A stretch of 5,445 bases of DNA. It comes from an uncultured Brachyspira sp. (GTDB lineage: Bacteria; Spirochaetota; Brachyspiria; Brachyspirales; Brachyspiraceae). Numbering within the stretch: position 1 is the first letter of the stretch; every line of letters begins with the position of its first letter. The position numbers and the translations under genes were made by a program. Shown in pieces: positions 1 to 5,384 of the stretch. The stretch covers positions 1-5,445 of the forward strand of contig NZ_CASEGO010000144.1 of assembly GCF_949287625.1 (NCBI RefSeq). Direction: 5' to 3'. The notes under the pieces were generated by a model. That model ran no database searches and was not told the origin of the DNA. It saw only the letters and a list, made by a program, of their open reading frames with translations.

Positions 1-34
1 ATTTTATTTCTTCGTCTGTTAAATTAAAATCCAT
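1..34 (-). CDS. 5' end of a leftward gene, truncated by the window edge
   Basis: An ATG at 34-32 opens a minus-strand frame reading MDFNLTDEEIK before the window ends. Only 11 codons are visible, so the product cannot be named. The start resembles the MDFxLTxEx beginning of many acyl-CoA dehydrogenases, but this is far too little to assign. There is no clear Shine-Dalgarno upstream. Instead a strong promoter places the predicted transcription start within a few bases of the ATG, consistent with a leaderless or nearly leaderless message. The frame stays open upstream of the ATG without another ATG, so this start is the most plausible one but not proven. Confidence 0.5.
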   Translation of the reverse strand, partial: MDFNLTDEEIK

Positions 35-40
35 ATTTTG

Positions 41-68
41 ATTATACCATAAATTAAAAAATTGACAA
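41..68 (-). promoter_or_regulatory. Sigma70-type promoter for the leftward gene
   Basis: On the minus strand there is a -35 TTGTCA (68-63), a 16-bp spacer and a perfect -10 TATAAT (46-41), preceded by TGG, which gives an extended -10 (TGnTATAAT). The expected start point is about 34-36, at or just before the ATG at 34. The -35 lies inside the left arm of the palindrome at 56-119. A protein or structure occupying the palindrome would therefore affect this promoter. Confidence 0.55.
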
Positions 69-119
69 ACTTAAAAATTTTCAGTATATACTGAAAATTC
101 TTAAGTTTGTCAATTTTTT
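56..119. repeat. 64-bp near-perfect palindrome
   Basis: The two 32-bp halves are inverted copies meeting at 87/88 with no spacer. The only mismatch is 75 (A) against 100 (C). Both ends carry runs of five or more A or T. In RNA it would form a long hairpin followed by a T-run on either strand, so it could act as a bidirectional terminator. However, no gene visible here ends into it: it sits between two divergent 5' ends. Its symmetry also suits a large operator or a small palindromic mobile unit. The two promoter-like sequences inside it are described separately. Confidence 0.85.
62..113. promoter_or_regulatory. Two face-to-face promoters sharing one -10 hexamer
   Basis: On the plus strand TTGACA (62-67) is followed after exactly 17 bp by TATATA (85-90). 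Because of the palindrome, the minus strand also has TTGACA (113-108), 17 bp, and the same TATATA (90-85). Both -35 boxes are perfect consensus and both spacers are optimal. The self-complementary TATATA serves both directions, so only one polymerase could bind at a time. The rightward promoter would start near 97 and read through the repeat element towards lysS. The leftward one would start near 78 and read into the gene at 34. Activity is inferred only. Confidence 0.45.
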
Positions 120-142
120 GTTGTTCTTTTTCCCGCCGCACA

Positions 143-334
143 CCATACTTAACAGTACTTCCTTCGGTAGCAGGCGGAACCTTATATCCTCAACAAGCTC
201 GGATACGCTTCGCGAAAGTGTAAGTAAAAAATAATACTAAATAGTACTAATTTATGTTTTACATATAGAATAAATTACCAAATTTAGCCTGAAATATAGC
301 CTTTCGCTGCCGAAGAAGGTACTGTTAAGTATGG
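143..334. mobile_element. MITE-like non-coding element with 29-bp inverted ends
   Basis: Positions 143-171 and 306-334 are inverted copies agreeing at 26 of 29 positions; the outer 16 bp (CCATACTTAACAGTAC) are perfect. Two of the three differences become G-U pairs in RNA. The 134-bp interior contains a smaller hairpin (TACGCTT/AAGTGTA around 204-222). The left half of the element (143-222) is clearly GC-richer than the surrounding DNA. No transposase is encoded. Minus-strand frames through it are short and lack good starts. No target-site duplication is evident. This is best read as a miniature inverted-repeat or structured dispersed repeat. The element type is inferred, and its copy number elsewhere is unknown. 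Confidence 0.6.
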
Positions 335-488
335 GGGCAGATATAAAATTTGAATAAATAACTTAAAAAAATCATCATATATTTTAGCATTTTTGTATAG
401 AATTTTTTTTATTTTTAATATATATTTATAGAATATTTTTAATGTTATTTCCATTACAAATAACAAATAATTTGAGAGGGATAATTTA
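335..488 (+). promoter_or_regulatory. lysS leader region with hairpin and Shine-Dalgarno
   Basis: This stretch is extremely AT-rich and contains many imperfect promoter-like hexamers, so no single promoter can be chosen with confidence. Two features are clear. First, TGTTATTT (443-450) and AAATAACA (458-465) make an 8-bp hairpin with a 7-nt loop just before the ribosome binding site. Second, a Shine-Dalgarno GAGAGGG (474-480) sits 8 nt before the ATG at 489. No T-box, riboswitch or other amino-acid sensor is recognisable. Confidence 0.5.
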
Positions 489-2012
489 ATGTCAGAAAAT
501 CAAAATAATTCTGAAAATACGCAAAATGAAAAAAATACCAGTGCAGAAAAAGAAAACAGAAAAGAAAAGCTAAACACATTAAGGAATATGGGAATTAATC
601 CTTTTCCAAACAGCTATGATGTAACTTATAAGTCTCATGATATAGCAGAAAAATTTGATGAATTAGAAAAGAATCAGACAGAGGTATCCATTGCTGGGAG
701 AATTATGCTTTACAGAGTAATGGGTAAATCTTCATTTTTAACGATAAAAGATTCTCAGGGTACTATTCAGGCCTATATACAAAGAGATAAAGTAGGAGAT
801 GAGTTTTATAATACAGTATTTAAAAAGTTAATCGATATAGGTGATATAGTAGGCATTAAAGGTACAGTTTTTAAAACTAAAACTGGAGAGATAACAGTAT
901 ATGCAAGCGAATTAAAACTTCTTACTAAATCTCTTAATCCTCTTCCAGAAAAATTTCATGGACTTACAGATACAGAACTTCGCTACAGACAAAGATATGT
1001 TGATTTGATAATGAATGATGATGTAAAAGAGGCATTTATCAAACGCTCAAAAATGATATCAGCTATAAGAGAAGTAATGATAGAACATAACTTTTTAGAA
1101 GTAGAAACTCCTATGATGCATCCTTTAATAGGAGGAGCTAAGGCAAAACCTTTTGTTACACATCATAATACTTTGGATATGACACTTTATCTTAGAATAG
1201 CACCGGAGCTTTATTTAAAAAGATTAGTAGTAGGCGGTTTTGACAGGGTGTTTGAACTTAATAGAAATTTCCGCAATGAGGGAATATCTACAAGACATAA
1301 TCCGGAGTTTACTATGATGGAAGCGTACATGGCATATGCCAACTTCTATAAGGTTATGGAATTGGTAGAAGATGTTTTTTCTAAAGTATGCTATAAATTA
1401 AACGGAAAATATACTTCAGTGTATAAAGATTATGAGATTAATTTTAAGCCTCCATTTGCAAGAGTTCCTATGGTAGATTTGGTTAAAGAACATTCTGGAC
1501 TTGATTTTAATGCAATAGAATCAGATGATGAAGCAATAGAAAAAGCCAAATCAATAGGTGTAGAAATAGATACTTCAAAAACTAAACCTACAAAATGGGA
1601 AGTTATGGCTGCTGTATTTGAAGACAGAGTAGAAGAAAAATTAATACAGCCTACATTTGTTATTAATTATCCTAAAGCAGTTTCTCCTCTTTCAAAATCA
1701 TATCCTGATAATCCAGATATTACAGAAAGATATGAGTTATTTATAGGAGGAATGGAGCTGTCTAATGGTTTCAGCGAACTTAATGATCCGATAGATCAAA
1801 AAGAACGTTTTGAAGAACAGTTAAAGGCAAAAGCAAGAGGCGAAGACGAAACTATGGATATGGATTTGGACTATATCAATGCCTTGGAATACGGACTTCC
1901 TCCTACAGGCGGGCTTGGAATAGGTATTGACAGAATGGCTATACTATTCTTGAATGCTGCTAGTATTAGAGATACTATTCTTTTCCCTCAGATGAGAAAA
2001 TCAGATCAGTAA
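489..2012 (+). CDS. lysS: Lysyl-tRNA synthetase, class II
   Basis: This cytoplasmic enzyme charges tRNA-Lys with lysine using ATP. The 507-residue length fits bacterial class II LysRS. After a hydrophilic, Asn/Glu/Lys-rich tail (about 1-30) comes the OB-fold anticodon-binding domain (about 65-150: SIAGRIMLYRVMGKSSFLTI, GTIQAYIQRD). The class II catalytic core follows. Motif 1 is around 186-222 (RSKMISAIREVM, then VETPMMHPLIGGAKAKPF), motif 2 is FRNEGISTRHNPEF at 261-274 with the ATP-contacting arginine, and motif 3 is GLGIGIDRMAI at 475-485. ELSNGFSELNDP (423-434) is the typical lysine-pocket segment. The ATG at 489 is supported by GAGAGGG 8 nt upstream. The gene appears monocistronic, with a terminator directly behind it. 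Nothing in it is damaged. Confidence 0.97.
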   Translation: MSENQNNSENTQNEKNTSAEKENRKEKLNTLRNMGINPFPNSYDVTYKSHDIAEKFDELEKNQTEVSIAGRIMLYRVMGKSSFLTIKDSQGTIQAYIQRDKVGDEFYNTVFKKLIDIGDIVGIKGTVFKTKTGEITVYASELKLLTKSLNPLPEKFHGLTDTELRYRQRYVDLIMNDDVKEAFIKRSKMISAIREVMIEHNFLEVETPMMHPLIGGAKAKPFVTHHNTLDMTLYLRIAPELYLKRLVVGGFDRVFELNRNFRNEGISTRHNPEFTMMEAYMAYANFYKVMELVEDVFSKVCYKLNGKYTSVYKDYEINFKPPFARVPMVDLVKEHSGLDFNAIESDDEAIEKAKSIGVEIDTSKTKPTKWEVMAAVFEDRVEEKLIQPTFVINYPKAVSPLSKSYPDNPDITERYELFIGGMELSNGFSELNDPIDQKERFEEQLKAKARGEDETMDMDLDYINALEYGLPPTGGLGIGIDRMAILFLNAASIRDTILFPQMRKSDQ

Positions 2013-2037
2013 TAATAAATTGTTATTAAAAATAATT

Positions 2038-2071
2038 AAAAGGAATATCATTTTTTTGGTATTCCTTTTTT
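2038..2071 (+). terminator. Intrinsic terminator of lysS
   Basis: Positions 2038-2050 pair with 2057-2069 to give a 13-bp stem (one G-U) around a 6-T loop. The stem ends in, and is followed by, a T-run (2065-2071). It begins 25 nt after the lysS stop codon. The core arm GGAATA/TATTCC resembles the terminator at 5394-5443. Confidence 0.85.
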
Positions 2072-2090
2072 ATTATTAATATGTTTTATA

Positions 2091-2130
2091 TATAATAAAG
2101 CGAACATTAAAATAATTAAAAGGATAAAAA
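2091..2130 (+). promoter_or_regulatory. Possible -10 and ribosome binding site of the lipoprotein gene
   Basis: A consensus TATAAT (2091-2096) lies just after the lysS terminator, with no good -35 at the right distance. An AAAAGGAT Shine-Dalgarno (2118-2125) sits 5 nt before the ATG at 2131. A TATAAT hexamer is weak evidence in DNA this AT-rich, but the gene needs its own promoter because the lysS terminator precedes it. Confidence 0.35.
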
Positions 2131-2499
2131 ATGAAAATAGTTTATTTTGTTTTTATTATTAGTCTTTTATTTTCCTGCAGTAATAATAACAATTCAAAAT
2201 TAAATAATAAACCAAGAGAATATAAAGTATTTGAAGGAGATTTTATATGTCTCACAGGCTCATCATATTTTATTGATTATGCTTCTTCAAGTAATTATCA
2301 GATTCCAGCTGAAGGAGAATATTATAATCTTGAAAGAGAGTTTTTATCATTTAATTTTGAAGGTCCTACAAAAGTTTATCTCAAAGCTGAAGGATATTTA
2401 GAAGAGAGAGAAGGCAGAGAAAAAAATACTACAGAAACATTTTTTATAGTTACAAAAATTATCTTGTTTGATACTAATAGGTCTTCTTCATTACTTTAA
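2131..2499 (+). CDS. Small putative lipoprotein of unknown function
   Basis: This encodes a 122-residue protein with a classic lipoprotein signal peptide: MKIVYF, a hydrophobic stretch, then the lipobox LLFSC with the lipidated cysteine at residue 16, followed by an Asn/Ser-rich tether (17-27). The mature part of about 107 residues is therefore expected to be membrane-anchored outside the cytoplasm. It holds one compact, probably beta-rich domain (about 33-115) with CLTGSSYFIDYA and LEREFLSF. The order 'C-TG ... LE--- ... G ... v--eG' loosely recalls the small OB-like domain of NlpE/copper-homeostasis lipoproteins. That is only a pattern impression. The gene stands alone between lysS and the convergent metE and has its own terminator. 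It is intact, but its function is unknown. Confidence 0.8.
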   Translation: MKIVYFVFIISLLFSCSNNNNSKLNNKPREYKVFEGDFICLTGSSYFIDYASSSNYQIPAEGEYYNLEREFLSFNFEGPTKVYLKAEGYLEEREGREKNTTETFFIVTKIILFDTNRSSSLL

Positions 2500-2501
2500 A
2501 T

Positions 2502-2538
2502 ATGCTGGAGCAAATGAATATTTATCCCCAGCATTTTT
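2502..2538 (+). terminator. Terminator of the lipoprotein gene, between convergent genes
   Basis: ATGCTGG (2502-2508) pairs with CCAGCAT (2528-2534) around a 19-nt loop and is followed by TTTT, starting 3 nt after the lipoprotein stop codon. The metE stop lies 22 nt further on in the opposite direction, so metE transcripts also read through this hairpin. On the minus strand the following T-run is poor (ATTT), so it is a better terminator for the plus strand. Confidence 0.65.
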
Positions 2539-2544
2539 ATATAA

Positions 2545-2581
2545 TATTATTAATTATTATTAATTATTATTAATTATTATT
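2545..2581. repeat. 10-bp tandem repeat across the metE stop codon
   Basis: The unit TAATTATTAT is present three times without change at 2551-2580, and the period continues to 2545 and 2581 (about 3.7 copies). The metE stop codon (2562-2560) is inside the array, and the last residues of MetE (IIINNN) are encoded by it. Because the unit is not a multiple of three, gain or loss of a copy would alter only the extreme C-terminus; many TAA triplets lie nearby. Confidence 0.85.
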
Positions 2582-4803
2582 TTTACTGCTTCAGTCATAT
2601 TTTTTAAACTTGGTTTTACTTCCTCCCATTTTCTAGTTTTAAGTCCGCAGTCTGGATTAATCCATAATTGTTCTTTTGGAAACACTTCTAATAAAGCATT
2701 TATCTGTTTAACAAACTCTTCTACGCTTGGTATTCTAGGGCTATGTATATCATAAACACCAAGTCCTATTTCATTAGAATAACCTACACTTTTAAATGCT
2801 TTTAATATTTTATTACCGCTTCTTGAAGTTTCTATACTTATAACATCAGCATCTAATTTTTCTATAGTTTTTATAATGTCATTAAAGTCACTATAGCACA
2901 TATGTGTATGTATTTGAGTTTCTGTTTTTGCTATTGAAGAAGCTATTTTAAAACTATCTACTGCCCATTTTTCATAATCTTTTATATTTTCTTTTCTAAG
3001 CGGATATCCTTCTTTGAATGCCGCTTCATCTACTTGAATAATTTTTATGCCTGCATTTTGCAAATCATTTATTTCATCAGATATAGCAAAAGCAATTTGT
3101 CTGCATACATCGCTTCTTTCTATATCATTTCGTACAAAGCTCCAATTAAGTATAGTAACAGGTCCCGTAAGCATTCCTTTGACTATTTTTTTAGTGAGAC
3201 TTTGTGCATAAGTTATACATTTTACAGTCATAACACTATTTCTTGATATGTCGCCGTAAATTATAGGAGGTTTTACACATCTGCTTCCATAGCTTTGAAC
3301 CCAAGCATTCTCACTGAATACAAAACCATTAAGATATTCTGCAAAATATTCTACCATATCATTTCTTTCAGGCTCTCCATGTACTAAAACATCTAAATCT
3401 ATACTCTCTTGAAACTCTATTGTATATTTTATATATTCTTTTATTTTTGCTTCATATTCTTCTATTTTAATTTTTCCTTTTTTATAATCCATTCTTACAG
3501 TTCTTATTTCATCAGTTTGGGGATATGAGCCTATTGTAGTAGAAGCAAGGTTAGGATAGTTTAATAATTTTCTTTGTATTTTTATTCTTTCTTTGAAACA
3601 TAAATCTCTATTTTGTTTATAACTAGTATTCATTCTTTTTTGCACTTTTTCATCATTTATTTTTTTTGAGTGCATGCGATTTTTATTTATATTAATATTC
3701 TCTTCAAAATATTTTTTATCTTCATCATTTGCTTTATCAAAAAATATATTTTCTAAAACTTCTATCTCTCTTATTTTATCAAGAGAAAAGCTAAGCCAAG
3801 AAAGTATATCTTTATCCATTTTCTTTTCATTATCTTTACTGTATGGAACATGAAGCAAAGAACAGGAACTTCCTATTACTATTTTATTTTTTGGTATATG
3901 TTGGGATATAGTATTTAATAATTGTAATTTATTTTCTAAATTGCTTATCCATATATTTCTTGCGTCTATTATACCTGCATAAAGAGTTTTTCCTGATTTA
4001 GCAATTTTTTCAATCATTTCTAAATTTTTATGCCCATATACAAAATCTAAACCAATCCCAAATATATCAGTATCTAATAATATATCAGTAGCTTCATTGC
4101 TATGCTCAAAATATGTAGTTACTATAGCTTTTATATTTTTTTGGGAAATATCATTATATACTTCTTTAATATATTTAAAAAATAAATCATTTTCTCCTTT
4201 TACAAAAATAGGTTCATGAAACTCTATAGTAATTTCTTTATCCAATTTTGAAAGTTCATCTAATAGTTCAAAATATATATTTTTTACATTGTTAAATACA
4301 TTTTCAAAACTTCCCTCTATAATTTTGCTTAGTCCAACAAATGTAAATAATCCTATTAAACTAATCTTTGCATTATATCCCAAACTTTTAGCTTCGTTAT
4401 ATTGTTTGATAATATAATCTATGTTTAATTTATATTTATCATCAATACTCAATTCTGGAACTACATAATGATAATTAGTATTAAACCATTTAGTCATCTC
4501 ATATGCAGCCGAATCTTTATTACCTCTTGCCATAGAAAAGTAACATTCAAGTCCATTTAAGTTTTTAAATCTTTCAGAAATAGCTCCAATGCTGAATGCC
4601 AAATCAAGCATATTATCATAAAAACTAAAGTCATTAACGCATACATTGTCAAGATTTTTTTGATAATGCCAATGTTTTTTTCTTAGTTCAGATGCTGTTT
4701 TTTCTAAATCTTTTTCATCTGCTTTAGAAGCCCAAAATAATTCCAGAGATTTTTTTAATTCTCTGTTTTCTCCAATCCTTGGAAAACCTATAATTTGTCC
4801 CAT
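2560..4803 (-). CDS. metE: Cobalamin-independent methionine synthase MetE
   Basis: MetE moves the methyl group of 5-methyltetrahydropteroyl-triglutamate to homocysteine, the last step of methionine synthesis, without B12. The 747 residues match the usual length of about 750 and form two barrel domains. The N-terminal half starts GFPRIGENRELK and has the SSCSLLHVP segment (312-320). The C-terminal catalytic half begins near IGSYPQTDEIR (424-434). The zinc ligands are all present: H634 and C636 (HTHMCYSDF), E658 (SIETSRS) and C719 (NPDCGLKTRKW). The catalytic-acid histidine is H687 (YDIHSPR). Other signatures are VHGEPERNDMVEYF and QVDEAAFKEG. The start at 4803 is supported by AAGGAGT (4817-4811) 7 nt upstream. 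It lies downstream of a B12 riboswitch, matching the known repression of metE when B12 is present. Confidence 0.97.
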   Translation of the reverse strand: MGQIIGFPRIGENRELKKSLELFWASKADEKDLEKTASELRKKHWHYQKNLDNVCVNDFSFYDNMLDLAFSIGAISERFKNLNGLECYFSMARGNKDSAAYEMTKWFNTNYHYVVPELSIDDKYKLNIDYIIKQYNEAKSLGYNAKISLIGLFTFVGLSKIIEGSFENVFNNVKNIYFELLDELSKLDKEITIEFHEPIFVKGENDLFFKYIKEVYNDISQKNIKAIVTTYFEHSNEATDILLDTDIFGIGLDFVYGHKNLEMIEKIAKSGKTLYAGIIDARNIWISNLENKLQLLNTISQHIPKNKIVIGSSCSLLHVPYSKDNEKKMDKDILSWLSFSLDKIREIEVLENIFFDKANDEDKKYFEENININKNRMHSKKINDEKVQKRMNTSYKQNRDLCFKERIKIQRKLLNYPNLASTTIGSYPQTDEIRTVRMDYKKGKIKIEEYEAKIKEYIKYTIEFQESIDLDVLVHGEPERNDMVEYFAEYLNGFVFSENAWVQSYGSRCVKPPIIYGDISRNSVMTVKCITYAQSLTKKIVKGMLTGPVTILNWSFVRNDIERSDVCRQIAFAISDEINDLQNAGIKIIQVDEAAFKEGYPLRKENIKDYEKWAVDSFKIASSIAKTETQIHTHMCYSDFNDIIKTIEKLDADVISIETSRSGNKILKAFKSVGYSNEIGLGVYDIHSPRIPSVEEFVKQINALLEVFPKEQLWINPDCGLKTRKWEEVKPSLKNMTEAVKIIINNN

Positions 4804-4810
4804 ATATTTT

Positions 4811-4817
4811 ACTCCTT
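4811..4817 (-). promoter_or_regulatory. metE Shine-Dalgarno
   Basis: AAGGAGT on the minus strand lies 7 nt before the metE ATG. The heptamer is identical to the one in front of the upstream 29-codon ORF (5080-5074). The leader between 4818 and 4979 contains no complementary ACTCC segment, so metE's own ribosome binding site has no local sequestering partner. The only matching anti-Shine-Dalgarno in the leader is the riboswitch arm at 5136-5130. Confidence 0.8.
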
Positions 4818-4841
4818 TTTTATTTTTTATATATTATTCCT

Positions 4842-4877
4842 ATTATGATATAATGTCATAATGTTTTGGTATTATGA
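4842..4877 (-). promoter_or_regulatory. Three alternating 7-bp half-sites before metE (two exclusive hairpins)
   Basis: On the transcript strand TCATAAT (4877-4871), ATTATGA (4862-4856) and TCATAAT (4848-4842) follow each other at 14-15 nt intervals. The middle copy can pair with either neighbour (7 bp, loops of 8 and 7 nt), so the two hairpins exclude each other. As DNA they could instead be evenly spaced protein-binding half-sites. They end 25 nt upstream of the metE Shine-Dalgarno. The pairing is visible in the sequence, but any role is inference. Confidence 0.45.
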
Positions 4878-4979
4878 TTTTTATAAGATTTTTACTTTAT
4901 AGATACTGCGATAATGCTAATAAAATATTATTAACTTAAAAATGTATATTATAAAGTTTTGATTTTTTATTTAAGAATG

Positions 4980-5069
4980 TTATTTGCACATTAGAATTGT
5001 TAAAGGTATTTTTAGAAATGTTAAAGTTCTGAATACTAGAAGGATATTAGTATTTTTTTTATTTTGCAT
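4980..5069 (-). CDS. 29-codon ORF in the metE riboswitch leader
   Basis: ATG at 5069-5067, stop TAA at 4982-4980. A strong Shine-Dalgarno AAAAGGAGT (5082-5074) ends 4 nt before the ATG, as good as that of metE itself. The peptide starts MQNKKNTNILLVFRTL and ends TILMCK. It has a lysine/asparagine-rich beginning followed by a mostly hydrophobic stretch (about residues 9-28, interrupted by one Arg and one Lys), like a short membrane peptide or signal-peptide fragment. I do not recognise it. It is the direct target of the riboswitch's sequestering hairpin, which argues that its initiation matters. It lies 176 nt upstream of metE with no second frame continuing it. It may be a leader peptide whose translation protects the leader, a small membrane protein, or the remnant of a gene once controlled here. 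Confidence 0.5.
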   Translation of the reverse strand: MQNKKNTNILLVFRTLTFLKIPLTILMCK

Positions 5070-5073
5070 ATAA

Positions 5074-5136
5074 ACTCCTTTTAATAAAAAACTACATTTT
5101 ATTAATTATTTATACATGTAATTTTTTATAAGGAGT
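5074..5136 (-). promoter_or_regulatory. Shine-Dalgarno-sequestering hairpin (riboswitch OFF state)
   Basis: In the transcript the anti-Shine-Dalgarno ACTCCTT (5136-5130) pairs with AAGGAGT (5080-5074). The helix continues inward for 14 more pairs (5129-5116 with 5097-5084, one G-U), interrupted only by a 3-nt bulge (5083-5081), around an 18-nt loop. This hides the ribosome binding site of the 29-codon ORF. No G/C-rich stem followed by a T-run is seen, so the platform looks translational and not transcriptional. Confidence 0.75.
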
Positions 5137-5176
5137 GCAAGAGATAATATATTAATCTAGTGCACTCGACTGATTA
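5133..5176 (-). promoter_or_regulatory. Switching hairpins: P13-like stem-loop versus anti-sequester stem
   Basis: Two exclusive folds share this stretch. (a) TAATCAGT (5176-5169) pairs with ACT(A)GATTA (5161-5153), leaving loop CGAGTGC (5168-5162). Its GTGC is complementary to GCAC (5241-5238) in L5 of the aptamer, the place of the ligand-dependent kissing loop in known cobalamin riboswitches. (b) GAGTGCA (5167-5161) pairs with TGCACTC (5139-5133), with further inner AT pairs. Fold (b) consumes ACTC of the anti-Shine-Dalgarno (5136-5130). Without B12, (b) would free the ribosome binding site; with B12, (a) plus the L5 contact would release ACTCCTT to block it. Confidence 0.65.
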
Positions 5177-5188
5177 TTTAAGTAAAAA

Positions 5189-5301
5189 GGTATTCCGACT
5201 TTGTTAATTTATAATATAAATTAATCTTTACGGCTGCGTGCCAGCGAGGGATTTTCACCCAGATTCCCCTTAAATATTTTTCATTAAAATATTTCGAAAG
5301 A
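5189..5301 (-). ncRNA. Cobalamin (B12) riboswitch aptamer upstream of metE
   Basis: The minus strand carries the cobalamin-riboswitch core in order. A P3-type hairpin AAATATTTT/AAAATATTT (5294-5272) is followed by the conserved AAGGGGAAT (5271-5263). Next comes P4, GGGTGAAAATCCC (5260-5248), and P5, GCTG/CAGC (5245-5242 with 5236-5233), in the context GGCACGCAGCCGTAAAG, close to the E. coli btuB element (GACGCGCAGCGGTAAGG). One 9-bp peripheral hairpin (5224-5204) and the 3' core AAGTCGGAATACC (5201-5189) complete it. TTTCG (5299-5295) can close P2 with CGGAA (5197-5193). Having only one small peripheral hairpin makes it a compact form. The 5' GGU normally opposite ACC reads GAT here, so the outer P2 has a mismatch. 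Location upstream of metE matches known B12 repression of this gene. Confidence 0.88.
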
Positions 5302-5384
5302 TCATAACATAAAAAATATTTTTTTCAATACTTAAATATTGTTATTATTGTTTAAGAGCCATAGATATTGCACACTTTTATTTT

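Noticed and set aside
120..236. Minus-strand open stretch through the repeat (reads ...RLLPKEVLLSMVCGGKKNN...)
   Set aside because: It has no start codon with a ribosome binding site before the middle of the element and lies wholly within repeat sequence, so it is not a supported gene.
284..466. 60-codon minus-strand frame overlapping the repeat element and the lysS leader
   Set aside because: Its C-terminal third is just the inverted end of the repeat read as codons, the rest is AT-rich Lys/Ile/Phe/Tyr composition, and there is no convincing ribosome binding site. It also lies antisense to the lysS leader.
335..488. T-box or amino-acid riboswitch controlling lysS
   Set aside because: No T-box sequence, specifier-loop arrangement or terminator/antiterminator pair is visible; only one short AT hairpin lies before the ribosome binding site.
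3034..3246. 70-codon plus-strand frame inside metE
   Set aside because: It is antisense to the strongly conserved catalytic half of metE and is explained as a shadow of that coding sequence.
5084..5127. Hairpin followed by TTTTTT in the leader (minus strand) as an intrinsic terminator of the riboswitch
   Set aside because: The stem is almost entirely A-T, the T-run is itself the paired 3' arm, and the helix continues to the Shine-Dalgarno. It is better explained as the inner part of the sequestering hairpin.
5301..5328. Promoter-like TTGAAA-16-TATGAT on the minus strand as the metE leader promoter
   Set aside because: It would start transcription near 5294, inside the aptamer, removing the 5' strand of P2 (5299-5295). 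Either it is a chance match in AT-rich DNA or P2 is not used; a start upstream of 5301 is more consistent with a working aptamer.
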